Positions 11,301 through 22,875 of a stretch of DNA of 64,000 bases are shown here, piece by piece. Below the pieces are notes generated by a model, which saw only the letters and a program-made list of their open reading frames with translations, did not search any database and was not told where the DNA came from. A program made the translations under genes and the position numbers. The stretch comes from Casuarina equisetifolia (taxonomy: Eukaryota; Streptophyta; Magnoliopsida; Fagales; Casuarinaceae), in NCBI GenBank assembly GCA_028551475.1, contig CM052362.1, forward strand, positions 3,852,166 to 3,916,165, in the 5' to 3' direction. Positions within the stretch are counted from its first letter, which is position 1; every line of letters starts with the position of its first letter.

Positions 11301-13265
11301 AACATTATTTAAAGCTGATCCAACGTGAGAGTTAGATTTGGAGGTCCTTAAGCCATTGGTTACATCATAAGGCCTATAAAAGGCTAATTAGGGTTTGGAT
11401 TGCCTCTAATAAGTGAGCATGAGTTGATGATAAAGACCCATAGCTTATTAGGTGTTACTCATGAGCAATGTGAAATGCATAAGCCCTTTAGGCCCCAAGA
11501 ATGGGCAGCCCATGTTGAAAAGGGATGGGTCTAAACCTAGGATAGTAAGCTTAGGGTGTGACCAACCTAATATGTTGCGCACGGGTCTATCCTAGCCCCA
11601 ACATGCACCCCTACCCTTCTCTCCCTCCATTCTTCCTTTTCCCTCCTTTCTCTTAAGGATAAAAAATCCAACCAAATTCATAGCAGAACTTGGTGACCCA
11701 TCATTCTTCATTGACCCATTAGTATCCATTAGTATTAGCTTGTGATTGCAGGTGGAAAACTTGACTTCTGCCTCATTTTTCCTTTCCTTTAGGTACCCAG
11801 CCAAGCATAAAACCCATGAGATTGTAAAATTGATGAGGCTATAGCATTTGTCCTTTATGCTTCTTGATTTGTGATAGTGAGACTATACAATTTGCCTTTT
11901 GGAGTCCAACTTAGCTTCAAATCCATCGGTGATGGAGGATAATGAGTTCTAGGTGCTATAATTATGGGAAAAAGTTTCCAAAACCACCATTTCTAGGCCT
12001 CTATTTTTGATTTCATGATTTCCACCCTAGTGTTTTGTTACACTCCTAAAGGTAATCAAACCTATTATGCCAAAAAGGCTAAGCATTTTGGCTTAATGGT
12101 TGAGTTCATTATATTTGGCATCAAAGCCAAATCCTCCATCTTGAGTTTAAACCATGGTAGGTGCACTTCGCTATGTGTAGCTCACTGGGGATATGGGGGC
12201 TTGATTATGAGAAGTTTGCTGGATGGTATGAGGGAGTATGAGGGGAAAAAAGGCCCTAGCAGCTTGCCAATAGCTAGGCTAGTGGATTCATGGAGTTTCC
12301 CACCTAGTGGAGCCATGGAGTGTAACTACTAAGGATGTTGGATTCATGAAGCATGGTCGAATGTTATGGTCCTTTTGGCTCAATGGTTGGGTTTGTTACG
12401 TGGTCATCCTCTATGGCAAGGTTGAATGCATTGTTGACAATTGGGAAAGGGTCCTTAGAGAGGATGTTGGTTTGAAGATTTTGAAAATATTCAAGTAGAC
12501 CAAGGAAAAAATCCGTTAGATTGCGCTTTACAACATTCTCCTCTACTTGTTCATTTACACGACAAGTACAACCATTGCATTTGCAACGAATTGAGGGCTT
12601 AACCATTTGGTTTTCTACCCACAAACTAGCCAAGCTTGTGTAATACTTAATCATTGTAGCTCCAAATAGGCAATTCTTAACCTTTTTCTAGTAGAGATTG
12701 TATCTTTGGGTTAAGGTAAGTTTTCTAAATTTGAGCTTGAGTGCATCCCAAAGTTTTTTTTTTTTTTGTCATTGGTGTGGTAACATAGATGACATGCTCC
12801 CTATCTACTGACTTCTCAAACCAGCTCATTAGAGCAAAGTGGTTCTGATCCCCCTATCTACTAACTTCTCAAACCAGCTCATTAGAGCAAAGTGGTTCTG
12901 ATCCCACATTGTCTGCTTCTCGGTATCCTTCTTGGGACGTGGGAAACTACCATTGACATATTCCCCTGTGTTCTTTCCTATTAGTTGGTTCTTGACTTGG
13001 TGACTCCATGTGTTGTAGTTTGAGTCATCTTTGAGTTTCGCAGTGGCTAGAGAGATTTCAGGCATGTTTGTGGTAGATAGGGGTTACAGTGTTGGGTTTG
13101 TTCGGATGAAGAGGAAGACATTTATGGGTGTTGTGGCAAACAGGTAGTTCGGGAAATGAGAGTGGAGACTAAGGTTAAAGGTGTCTAAAGCGAGGTTGGT
13201 GACTAGGGGGTTGGTGAAACCTCGTTGTCTAAGCTTAAAATGACATGGAATGGAAAGGAAAAGCA
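11301..13265 (-). pseudogene. Decayed copia gag
   Basis: The minus-strand frame at 12829-13065 reads MPEISLATAKLKDDSNYNTW followed by a MWDQNHFALMSWFEK stretch, typical of the N-terminal copia gag domain. The frame at 12364-12654 reads IKYYTSLASLW and later ILSKDPFPIVNNAFNL, typical of the UBN2 gag domain. Weak zinc-knuckle-region traces continue to about 11.6 kb. A 53-bp tandem duplication (12801-12906) lies inside. Together with the pol relic and a primer-binding site at 13.41 kb this defines one minus-strand element. Confidence 0.75.
12801..12906. repeat. 53-bp tandem duplication
   Basis: The 53-bp unit starting CTATCTACTGACTTCTC occurs twice in a row (12801-12853 and 12854-12906) with one visible substitution. 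It lies within the copia gag relic and disrupts its frame. Confidence 0.85.
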
Positions 13266-13410
13266 AGTAAAACGCAAAGGTAATCTAAATTTTCTGGGTA
13301 ATTTGACAATAGTTTTGTTTGACCAGAAATACCCTTGATCAGAAGCAACTAAAAATAAAAACTAGAACTTGAACCAAGAAACACGTGAAAAGAACTTACA
13401 CCTTAATCTT

Positions 13411-13645
13411 GCTCTTAATACCACGAAGAAATCGCTGAACTGCAGCTAGAAACAAATACAGAAACAAGGGTGAAAGCCATTGTGGGAAAGCACCGTGTGT
13501 TGTTTTTATAAACTTCTCCAAAGAAAATTGCTCTGCATATTTACAAGTTAAATACCAAAAGAATAAAGGCTAAACTGGGCCCAAAGACATTTACATGAGC
13601 CCATAGCGTAACAACCCAAATAAGTGCCCAGAACACTAGACACTT
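13411..13645 (-). mobile_element. Primer-binding site and LTR remnant of the minus-strand copia
   Basis: On the minus strand TGGTATTAAGAGC (13411-13422, plus adjacent base) is a tRNA-iMet-type primer-binding site. The stretch up to about 13645 would be the 5' LTR remnant; RPW8-flanking DNA (resembling 5530 and 44875) resumes after it. Clean TG/CA ends are no longer recognisable. Confidence 0.55.
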
Positions 13646-14082
13646 TTCAGTCCTAACGACAGAGTATGACACTCATAGATGTCTAGACTGAGCTGCACAT
13701 TGCTGTACCAGACCCTGCACAACGACTGCTACCACAGACTGACTCTATCTACTGCTAAATTCTCCATATGCTAATTGTTACGCATCGCGCTTGACCGAGC
13801 TACCAAATGCTTCACCCTTCAAAAGGTTCCTAGCTGTTTCTTGGTGCCTTGCTGATGCCAATCTGACCCGTAACGTTACCCTTGCAAAAAATTAAAGCCT
13901 CAGTGCGAATGCAACGCCATTGATTTTAGTTCAGAACAAAATGATAGCATGCTAAGTGATATGCTTTGATTAACGTCTTACTGGTTTCTGTTTAAAAGAA
14001 TCCACATACTAGTTTAGAGATTTCATAAAGCACTGGCTAAAAGAAAGTAATTATATAGGAAAAGGAATTGGCGATGAACTGC
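13646..14082. other. RPW8-unit downstream/intron sequence
   Basis: This stretch matches 5530-5940, 20030-20440 and 44875-45240, which flank other RPW8 coding segments. No independent gene is seen. Confidence 0.6.
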
Positions 14083-14614
14083 CTTCTTAAGCAGCTGCAC
14101 CTTCAACTTCTCCATTTGCACCTGGAGGAACTGGAGGAACCTACCGTGTTCCTCACGCCCAAATTTATAACCTGAGACATTTCCTTCACAGTGGTTTGGA
14201 TATCCCTCAAGACGCCAAAAGTCTCTACTACATTCCTTGCATTAAATGGATGAAAATCAATCTGAAAAGAGGTCTTAATGTCCTCGTCCAACTTGCAGAG
14301 CTTCCTTCCATAATGAGCTTTCACGTAATAGTTCCACCAATTGACTTTTGAGCAATTCCTGACTAGCTCGTTGCCCTCCTCCATTTTTTGTATTAGGCCC
14401 CTTGTTTCCTCTTCTAATTCACCAGCTACCATGTTTAACTATCTTATATGTTCAACCAATGACTGCCAAGAATATTCCGTATATTCGAGGCGTTTGAGAC
14501 GGGATTTGAACATATAAGCTTTCTTTACCGCATTTTGAACAGTTTGATACAATTCTGAAAATGCTGATCCAAATGGTGCTCCCAAAGTAGCCCCTCCAAC
14601 AACGTTCCTACCAT
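14083..14614 (-). pseudogene. RPW8-domain copy R2 (frameshifted)
   Basis: The start codon at 14612-14614 is followed by a one-base deletion relative to the open sister copies, so the N-terminal frame is lost. The expected frame is recovered downstream, where 14103-14432 reads EEETRGLIQKMEEGNELV, KVNWWNYYVKAHYGRKL and so on. A visible donor position has GC instead of GT (AAG followed by GCAGTTC). It sits at the left edge of the duplicated unit A and matches remnant R7 at the left edge of unit B. Domain role as for RPW8 proteins; no NB-ARC is present. Confidence 0.8.
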
Positions 14615-15544
14615 TACTTCGTCAACAAACTCAAAAGCTCTATATAAGCAATAACACACACTGGAAACCCATGCCAACAATGGAAGCCAACTTGTATCTC
14701 AGATCTTCAATTTCTTCTGACCTTTTTTGTGCTGACGAGGGAAAAGCACAAAATATGAGCAAGAATAATTTGAGATAGCAATATGAACAAACAAGAACAT
14801 ATGCACCTTAATGAAAGGCTAAATAAATTGACGAATGCCTGGCTCTCCAATCATGCATTTATGTAGAGTAGAGATCAATTTTTGGATTGTTCCCGTATAT
14901 CAAAGACTTAAAATTCTATGTCGTCCCGCATATCAAAGACTTCAAATTCCACGTCGTCCCGCAGATCAGAGACTTAAAATTTCATGTCGTTGTCTTTGGA
15001 GTGTTCCTATCCAAAAAAGTCTTACACATCAACCGTTGTCTTTGGTATCTTCACGTTCTCACCAAGCGCGTGTGCTCCAGATACACTACAATTTTAGAGC
15101 ATATTCTTCACGTTCTCATATCTTCTCACTGTTTTGAAACAAAATAGTTTCCTTTATTCTTGATCAACATCCCGCCATATCTTCCCAACAAGTAACCTTT
15201 GTTTTGATGGAAAGTCTATGATTTTGTATGCGAAGGCAAGCTGTCGGCAAGGGGAGGAAAAAGGGCTATAAAAGCCAAACCAATAAAGATGTAGGACCCA
15301 CGGCTTCCTGAGGATTCTGCAGGGAAAGGCTTCTGAAGAAATAATAGTGATACATGCAAGGCTTGATGAACAGCAAAGAAGACTAAAAGAAACAAAGACT
15401 ACCGTTCCTTTATTCTAAAGAAACATAGAGCTTAGAAAGTGGAAACGCTACTAGAGCGGCTTTGAACTGAAGATGAAGACGCGGATTTTGAAGGCACTTC
15501 ACTGAGCTACCAAAAGCTCTACCCCTCAAAAGAATGCTCGCTGG
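14615..15544. other. RPW8 upstream region with short triplicated phrase
   Basis: This is the upstream DNA of copy R2, duplicated at about 40.1-41.0 kb. Around 14895-14990 a phrase based on CATATCAAAGACTTAAAATTC is repeated about four times in tandem; the same array is at 40.37-40.49 kb. From about 15.23 kb on the sequence resembles 4.34, 40.73 and 57.03 kb. No gene is seen. Confidence 0.55.
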
Positions 15545-15880
15545 TACTTGGTGCATTGCTGATACCCTTCAACTTCTCCATGTGCACACGGAGGAACCGG
15601 AAAAAAGAAGCTACCATTCCTCGCGCTCAAATTTATAATCTTAGACATTTCATTTACAGTATTTTGGATACCCTTCAAGACAGCCAAATTCTCCACTCCA
15701 TTTCTTGCATTAAATGGCTGAAAGTCAACATGAAGAATCTAGCGTGGATTCCAAGCATATAAGAAGGGATTTGAACATACAAGCTTTCTTTATTGCATTT
15801 TTAACTATTTGATATAATTCTGAATATGCCGATCCAAGTGGTGCTCCTGTAGCAGCCCCTCCAAGCAATGCTCCTGTCAT
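15545..15880 (-). pseudogene. RPW8-domain copy R3 (internal deletion)
   Basis: The start codon is at 15878-15880 (frame begins MTGALLGGAA). The N-terminal part runs to the ESTLDS position near 15735, where it is joined directly to the later part at the FNARNG region, so the central helix segment containing KVNWW is missing. The tail ends near 15560 in the PHGE-type region. Absent from the matching place in unit B (about 41.0-41.2 kb), which instead has other sequence, so one unit gained or lost it after duplication. Confidence 0.75.
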
Positions 15881-16134
15881 TACTTTACCTCATTAACAAA
15901 CCCTAAAGCTCCTATATGAACTTATGACCAAAGAAGTCACAAGTTCAATACCCAACTGAACTATGTGCCTATCGATAATTTTCATTAACCAAGAAAGTGA
16001 AGTCTATAAACTATAACAAATTTTTATAAGAATTTTAGAATTTGTCAAATATAATTTTTGTGCATAAATGGTAACATTGTAGTAGAACAATTTTGTATTT
16101 TTTTGGGTGATATATAGTACTAATCTTTTATTCC

Positions 16135-16169
<35 letters not shown>

Positions 16170-17344
16170 AAAAAAAAAAGCTCCAATATGGGAGTAGAAA
16201 ATAATCGAAAGGTTTTTACTCATTATCATCGGTAGCCACAAAAACAACGACAACACTCGACCAATATTGTTTCGAGTTCCCTAATTTTTCCTCTCTCTTT
16301 TATTTTTAAGCTGCTGATGACGGTGACACAGCAAAAGACCAAGATAAAATTAGAGAATTAGATGGAAAGTAAAGTTCTATACGCAGTACCTTTGGAATTT
16401 AAGAAGACAAGAACGCACTCTTGTACCGCTGAGGGAATAACACAGTATATGAGTAAATACACTCTTGTGCCAGGATAGCAGGAAAATGGACAATCGGAGA
16501 TAACTTGATTCACAGTGGCTCTGCAATTAAGCGCTTATATACTGAAGTTCACAATTAGCTTCCGGATTCTTTTTTACGGTCAGCATCACAAAAAGCTATG
16601 CCTACCAAACATGCGGATGCCTTTGGGCTGTCACTGTCTCAAGTCTCATCCCCTCTCGTTCTCAACACGGGCATGTAAACTAGAAAAACTACGAATTTAG
16701 AGCATGTTTTGTAATTTTGGTACGGTTGGTTCAACAACTTTTAGACTGTAACACATTGTGTTAGACTAAGAAGTAAACTGACTCTCCTTTCTCCTTTTGT
16801 GTGCAAAAGTCGACTAAAAGTCTTTTACTTTTTCTGTAGATCTTTGATTTCTTGAAAAAGTGTTGAACTTGATGGTTTCTGCTAAGGGGCTTACGTTAAA
16901 ACACAGTAATTGTTGTCTCCTAATAATGAGGTTGCTTCGTAATTACGTTGAAGCCCCCCGCGCTCCAATTGTGGGGTTCAAAAGTCTGAACAAACCCGAG
17001 GATATTAAGATGACATTTCAACAATGTTGATGCTCAGGCGCTCGAAATGCAGGGTTTATAAGTCTGACTCGATCTGTCTACATCAACCCGTAGAAGCTGA
17101 GATGGCGTCACCAACGATGAAGCCCTCGCGCTATAATTGCGGGGTTCATAAGTCTGAGTCAACCTGTCTGCATCAACACGAGGAAACCTTTATGAAATTC
17201 AACAGTGTTGGAGAGATCAAATTCAACCATTTGGGCTTACTGTCCCCTTCCTCGTCAGCCGAAGGAAACCGAGATGAAATTCAAGAATTCCGGATAAAAA
17301 GTTGATCTCCGACCGACATGGATTCCATAATAACTCTTGAGAAG
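15881..17344. other. RPW8 upstream region; no gene
   Basis: 16.54-17.34 kb matches 41.27-42.02 kb in unit B. It contains the repeated phrase CGCGGGGTTCATAAGTCTGA-like elements, three times between 16970 and 17165. No coding gene is supported; the plus ORFs here are not conserved as protein. Confidence 0.5.
16133..16179. repeat. Homopolymer pair: C27 then A19
   Basis: 27 consecutive C (16133-16159) are followed by one G and 19 A (16161-16179). Runs this long are length-unstable and error-prone in assemblies. The exact length should not be trusted. Confidence 0.95.
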
Positions 17345-17520
17345 TGGATAATACCATCTCTCAAGTCATACTATAAATCTTTTGATGATAGAATAATTTG
17401 TTCAAAATACTTGTATATTTAAGTTTCAAATCATTTTCATTTGCTTCTTGTAACATTGAAACATAAAGTGCATATAAGATCGAGCATTCTTCCAGTCTCT
17501 TGTATGTATTCTTCTTATCA
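17345..17520 (+). mobile_element. 5' LTR of a short copia relic (unit A)
   Basis: The block starting TGGATAATACC and ending TTCTTATCA recurs at 18814-18988. It is directly followed by TAGGATCAAGAGC, a degenerate tRNA-iMet primer-binding site, which sets plus orientation. It lacks about 24 bp present in the partner LTR. Its counterpart in unit B is 42024-42199. Confidence 0.7.
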
Positions 17521-18781
17521 TAGGATCAAGAGCAAGTTAATCTTTATTTCCTGATATGTTTCCTCATTTTTTTCCCTCTCGCGTCCACACCATTATTCCT
17601 TTTTTTTTTTAATCTCTTTTTCACCTTTTTTTCCCAATGATTTTTGTTGAATACCTTGCACACCCCAATGTTTTCCTTTCCTAGACAGCCGCTCCAAACC
17701 GTGTTCTTGATCACACCTTGTTGATGGATGCAAGTAGCGATGAGGACAGAGCATGAGGAAGATCCACTTGCGCCAATCGATGCCAACCACATAGCAGAGG
17801 CTGCCGTTCTCCGCTGCCCATTTCAAGAGAACCCCTTGCTACTGCAAGATAGGAGGATCTTCTATTTTTGCATTTCCGGTGATGCCAGAGTGCTCATTGT
17901 CATCGGAAACTCACTAGAGCCACCAATTTCGTAGTTTGGAGATATAAAGATAGCCCTATCCAGGAAAAACAAGTTTGGATTGGTTGATGGTTCTTTCTTA
18001 GTGCCAACTCCAATTTGCCCTTATTTCTACAATGGGAAAGATGCAGTGGAGTTGTTCTTTCTTAGCTTCTAACCTCTCACTTATTAGATCTTTACAAGAG
18101 ATTCACTTATGCCACTACTGACTAGGATGTGTGTCTCATTTGAGCAAGAATTCTCCAAAAATGGTCACCAAAATTTTTGAATGCAATTTTTTGATGTCAT
18201 GTGCTTCTTGTGGAACCATTGGTCACTCCAAAGAATGATACTATTAGCATATTGGCCACTCATAGTAAAAGAAGGTCTCTAATGTGTTTGATGTAGACAT
18301 CCCATTGAGGAGAGTGATAATGTTCTCATAGTCATCGAGATTAAGTTTCAAGGTCTTCTTGTCATTGGAGACTATAGTAGCCACCTAATTGGTGGATGTT
18401 GGAGACTATAGTAGCCACCTAATTGGTGGATGTTTGCTTGTCCATCTTCCTTTTATCATAGATCTTCTATTTTGGTGAGTATCATAAACTTATAACAATT
18501 TTTTTTTAAGTAAACAATAGTTCCACAATGAGCACATGACATCAAACTAGCTAATAATCTAATTCTTCATAAAAAATAAAAAATAAAATCAAATACATAG
18601 AAGTGGATTATTATTTCATACATGAGAAGGTAGCTATAAGAACCATACATATGTAGCATGTTCTGTCATAAGATCAACCCACAGATATCTTAATGAAGGC
18701 TTTAGGAATTTCACAACATCATTTTCTATTAGGCAAACTAGGCATGTATGCTTTATATTGTCTACCATCTTAAAAAGGGAT
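17521..18781 (+). pseudogene. Interior of short copia relic (unit A)
   Basis: The region between two LTR copies is only about 1.3 kb. Its last part, about 18.55-18.78 kb, gives broken plus-strand matches to the C-terminal end of copia RNase H (the unit B copy is clearer). The rest is unreadable or gag-like. The internal length is far below a full copia element, so most of pol is deleted. Confidence 0.55.
18367..18434. repeat. 34-bp tandem duplication, unit A only
   Basis: A 34-bp unit beginning GGAGACTATAGTAGCC occurs at 18367-18400 and again at 18401-18434. Unit B has one copy at about 43055-43090, so this arose after the segmental duplication or was lost in B. Confidence 0.85.
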
Positions 18782-18988
18782 ATTGAGAAAATATGTGTAG
18801 ACCTAATGTATAATGGATAATACCCTCACCCAAATCATGCTATGGACCGTTAGATAATAAAATGTTGTGGTTAGAATACTTGTGTATTTGAGTTTCAAAC
18901 CATTTTCCATTTGCTTCTTGTAACATTAGAACACAAGGTAAATACAAGATTGACCACTCTTTCAATCTTTGTGTATGTATTCTTATCA
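18782..18988 (+). mobile_element. 3' LTR of the short copia relic (unit A)
   Basis: The repeat of the 17345 LTR, with an extra 5' part (TATTGAGAAAATATG) that follows a purine-rich AAAAAGGGA tract. It ends CTTATCA at 18988 and abuts a second, oppositely oriented copia relic. Confidence 0.65.
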
Positions 18989-19039
18989 ATAACAATAAGT
19001 CTTTTTATAATTCCCAAATCAGTAGCACTGCTTTTGACA

Positions 19040-19440
19040 CTTTTCCTTTAAGTTGGTGATGCATACAAATCAAAGGTTACAAGCTTGTCAAGAAAGAAGT
19101 GATGCTACTATATATCAAAAGCTTTAATGAATAAATCCACTAGTTTTTCCTTAGTTTCAATATAGGAAGTGTGAACAATTTTACTTGTAATATTTTATGT
19201 ATAAAATGACAATCATTATCAATGTGTTCAATTTTTGCATAAACTATAAGATTCTTAGTTATCTTCATGATAGTTTCATTATTAAAAAATGAAGAAAAAA
19301 GTTGTAAAGATGATATAGCATTAAGAAGTCTCAAAACTCAAATTACCCCACAAGAAATGACTGTCATGGCAAGATACTCAACTTTTGTGGAAGATTAAGA
19401 TGTTATTTCTTGTTTTCACATCTTTTGAAAATCAAGGAAC
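19040..19440 (-). pseudogene. Copia RNase H remnant, minus strand (unit A)
   Basis: The minus-strand frame at 19140-19334 reads FNNETIMKITKNLIVYAKIE and then HIDNDCHFIHKIL, the C-terminal RNase H portion of a copia polyprotein in which the His-Ile-Asp...His signature is recognisable. It is followed toward lower coordinates by a LVDLF-type segment and then meets the plus-oriented relic at 18988. Two nested or head-to-head relics are therefore present. Its copy in unit B is 43640-44040. Confidence 0.7.
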
Positions 19441-20479
19441 CATCAAGTGAAGAGAAATTACCTAAGAGACTAAGAAAGGATAGATATGATAGCTAAATCA
19501 TAAGAAAGTAAATCCCAAATTTTGAAACAATGCCATCAATTGTATAGATGTGAAAATTGGTTATTCCTTTGTTTCTTTTGCTATTCTTTTATCGCAAAAA
19601 CTCCAATGTACCCTACAATTCAAAAGCACAAAAATAACAACAGTAAATGAAAAGAATGAAGCCAGATTGGCGATGGCTATCAGCGTTTATACAGCGTTGG
19701 CTAAGTTGGCTACCTCATGACACAAGATTTTTTCTGACTATCCTTCAGTTACTTGTTATGCGTAAGTGGAACAGACCTAGTGACTGGTCATTTGAGCGTT
19801 GGGTCGTTGAGGAAAACGTCAACGAGCCTCTTATTCTTACCACCCACCTTGGCTAGATTAACAAGAAGCAAGACAGAAAAACAGAGCTTCGCTTGCGAGA
19901 AGAGGTTTCCTAGCTTTTCATTGCATGAGTCATAAGAAAAGTTACAAACGATCCACTTCCCATGAACAAGCTATACTTTCCATAACTCAGAGGACTCAAG
20001 AAGAAAACTTACAGAGATTTGCCGTCCTAAAAACAGAGTATGACCCTCACAGATATCTAAGACTCAGAACTACACATTGTTCTACCATACCCTGCACAAC
20101 GACTCCTACTACAGATTGACTCTATCTACTGCTAATTTCTCCATATGCTAATTAATTCTCATGCTCCGCGCTTCACTGACCTACCAAAAGTTCTACCTTT
20201 CAAAAGGATGCTAGCTGGTTCTTGGCGCCTTGCTGATGCCAATCTGACCCGTAACGTTACCCTTGCAAAAAATTAAAGCCTCAGTGCGAATGCAATGCCA
20301 TTGATTTGGGTTCAGAACAAAAAGACAGCAAGCCAAGATATTTGCTTTGATTAACTAGTTACCAGTTTCTGTTTAAAAGAACCCACATACTAGTTTAGAG
20401 ATTTCATAAAGCACGGGCTAAAAGAAAGTAACTATATATGAAAAAGAATTGGCGATGAACTATCTTTAATTTGCCCATC
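19441..20479. other. RPW8-unit downstream/intron sequence
   Basis: Matches 4.95-5.95 kb and 44.1-45.24 kb. It lies downstream, on the minus strand, of RPW8 copy R4. Short ORFs such as 19647-19856 change frame between copies and are not supported as genes. Confidence 0.6.
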
Positions 20480-21073
20480 CTAACAAACATTGTCACCTAT
20501 GTAGTGTTGTACCACCCTCCAGGAGCAGGCGGTGCAAGCATCGAGACCTCTTTCTTGAGCAGCTGCAGCTTCAACCGCTTCACATGTTGCCGGAGGAACT
20601 GAGGACAAGAACCTACCGTTCCTCACGCCCGAATTTATAACCTCGGACATTTCATTCACAGTGGTTTGGATATCCCTCAAGACAGCCAAAGTCTCCACTC
20701 CATTCCTTGCATTAAATGGTTGAAAATCAACCTGAAAAAACCTCTTAATGTCCTCCTCCAACTCGCAGAGCTTCCTCCCATAGTGAGCTTTAACGCAATA
20801 GTTCCACCAGTTGACTTTTGAGCACTTCCTGACTAGCTTGTTGCCCTCCTCTATTTTTTGTATCAGGCCTCTTGTTTCCTCTTCTGAGTGACCAGCTGCA
20901 ATGTTTAACTGCCTTATCCGTACAACCAATGACTGCCAAGAATCTAGCGTGGATCCGAGACGTTTGAGACGGGATTTGAACACACAAGCTTTCTTTACTG
21001 CATTTTTAACTGTTTGAGACAATTCTGAAAACGCGGATCCAAGGGCAGCCCCTCCAACCAATGCTTCTGCCAT
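20480..21073 (-). CDS. RPW8-domain protein (copy R4, open)
   Basis: An open frame of 197 residues starts at 21073. Residues 1-30 are rich in Gly, Ala and hydrophobics, like the membrane-associated start of RPW8 proteins. Then come STLDSWQSLV (about 41-50), EEETRGLIQKIEEGNKLV (about 63-80), KVNWW and YGRKLCELEEDIKRFFQVDF (about 99-118). It ends with a Cys-containing tail, GLDACTACS to DNVC. RPW8 domains confer mildew resistance or serve as N-termini of helper NLRs; a stand-alone protein this long is normal for RPW8 homologues, but could also be exon 1 of a lost NLR gene. No frame break is visible. The following sequence repeats the unit's intron-like DNA. Confidence 0.75.
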   Translation of the reverse strand: MAEALVGGAALGSAFSELSQTVKNAVKKACVFKSRLKRLGSTLDSWQSLVVRIRQLNIAAGHSEEETRGLIQKIEEGNKLVRKCSKVNWWNYCVKAHYGRKLCELEEDIKRFFQVDFQPFNARNGVETLAVLRDIQTTVNEMSEVINSGVRNGRFLSSVPPATCEAVEAAAAQERGLDACTACSWRVVQHYIGDNVC

Positions 21074-22875
21074 TACTTTGCTTTGTCAACAGACTCAAAA
21101 GCTCTATATGAGCAAGAACACACTCTAGACACCTATGCCAAAAATGCAAGCCAACTTATATCTCAGGTCTTCTATTTTCTTCTCACATTTTTTGGTGCCG
21201 ACGAGGGAATAGTTAAGGCAAGAACAATCACGTGTTGCTCCTTTGATTTTTGGACTCCGTATCTCAAAAAGTTTTGCGGGTCCAAAGTTCGTGATGTTAT
21301 TATTCCGACGATGTGTATTTGCATCCAAAGCCATTGTCTTAGGCCCCATCCAACACGTTCACGGTCTCATCAGCGCGTGCAGTACCGATAGACTGCAATT
21401 TTAGAACATAGTGTAGTTTTTAGTTTATTCTACAAACGCTTTTTCAGGACATACAAGCAAATGGATTGTACATTTTGTATGAATATGAATTTTGTGAGCT
21501 TATAAATTGAAAGAAGACCTTTAATTTTTAAATTAATTTTTAGATTAAATTTTGAATATTCTAATTTAATATTAAAACTTAAGTTAAATTTATTCCTTCT
21601 CTTACAATTTTCTTTAAAACAACATAGGTAAGGTGGATACAAACTGCAACTATTGTTCTCTAGTAATGTGCATGCTTCCTAATTTAGTTGAAGCGCACGC
21701 GCTCAAAGGTTCATGAATCTGCTTTTCAGTAGCCGCCACGTCAGCTTTCCATTAGGAATACAGCGGATTCAGTTTGCTCCCCCGTCATTTTTGGGGTGCC
21801 TGCCTCGAGAGTCACCATGGAATGACTTTCCAGTCTTCCGATCCCAAGTCTTGTCTCATGCCGGTCTTTGGTCTCTTGACGCTCCCACCAAGCGCGTGTA
21901 TACCAGATACACTACTATTTTAGAGCACAGTGTCGGTTTTAATCTGTTCTGCAAATGCTGTTCGGGACTTGGAAGTGGTTTGACTCTCCATTTCGTATGG
22001 ATATGTATTTTTTGTGCATAAATCTACTAAAATTCCAATTTATTTTTCTTCCCTAGATCCATAGTTTGCTAAAAAAAGTGTCAAGCTTGACGATTTCTGC
22101 TATGTTGTTCACGTTAAAACATAGGTAAGGTGGACGCACACAGTAATTGTTGCTCCCTTATAACATGGTAGCTACGTGATTAAGTTGAAGCCCACGCGCC
22201 GACTCCAGGATATTATGCTTTCCTTTTTTATGGCGGGCCATCTAAAGCTTCCTTTGTGGAGGGTCGATTCTCATGCCGCTTTCGCTGAGGAAACTGAAAT
22301 CAGATCCAAGAACTGAAGACAAAAAGAGTGATATAATTGACAGATATGCGTCTTTCTTTTCTTGGGTTCGCATTTGTACAAGGTACGGAACTGACGAAAC
22401 TCCGCAGGTCAAGGAAAGCAACTATTCCCAAGTCATGATACGATGATGACGTAATATATATGTCAAAATATGTGAAGAATACCACAAAGGTTGGTAAAAT
22501 TTGTTTTGATTGAACAAAAAAAAAATTGATTAAGTTATGATATAGATTATTCTTTTGGAATCTAAGAATCAATAGCTTTTTTATGAAAAAAATAATTCTT
22601 TTTTTTTTTTCAATTTCTTGCTTAATGGTTTGGTTGTTCTCTTTTCTTTTTTTTTTTTTCTTTTTAATCTTTTTAGTAATTAGGTGTACTTTAGATTCCA
22701 AATTGCTTGATTGAAACGAATGAAAAAGACTCATGTCCTTATTTAAAAAAAAAAAGTGAAAATCCCAGAGGATTTACCCATTTTCCCAAAAGAAAATTAT
22801 CCTTTTTACTTAAGGAATTTCAGCATGTTCCCCGAGTTGTCTGTCTGCCGGAAGAACTTCTACAGATAATCAGAC
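21074..22875. other. RPW8 upstream region; no gene
   Basis: Promoter-side DNA of copy R4, matching 45.78-47.38 kb. It includes a phrase also found near 0.6 and 46.45 kb. AT-rich blocks at 21.48-21.62 and 22.5-22.68 kb contain no credible ORF; the minus ORF 22300-22734 is low-complexity Lys/Ile-rich translation. Confidence 0.5.

Noticed and set aside
22300..22734. Minus-strand ORF of 144 residues
   Set aside because: Encoded by poly-A/poly-T-rich DNA and not preserved in unit B; no domain.
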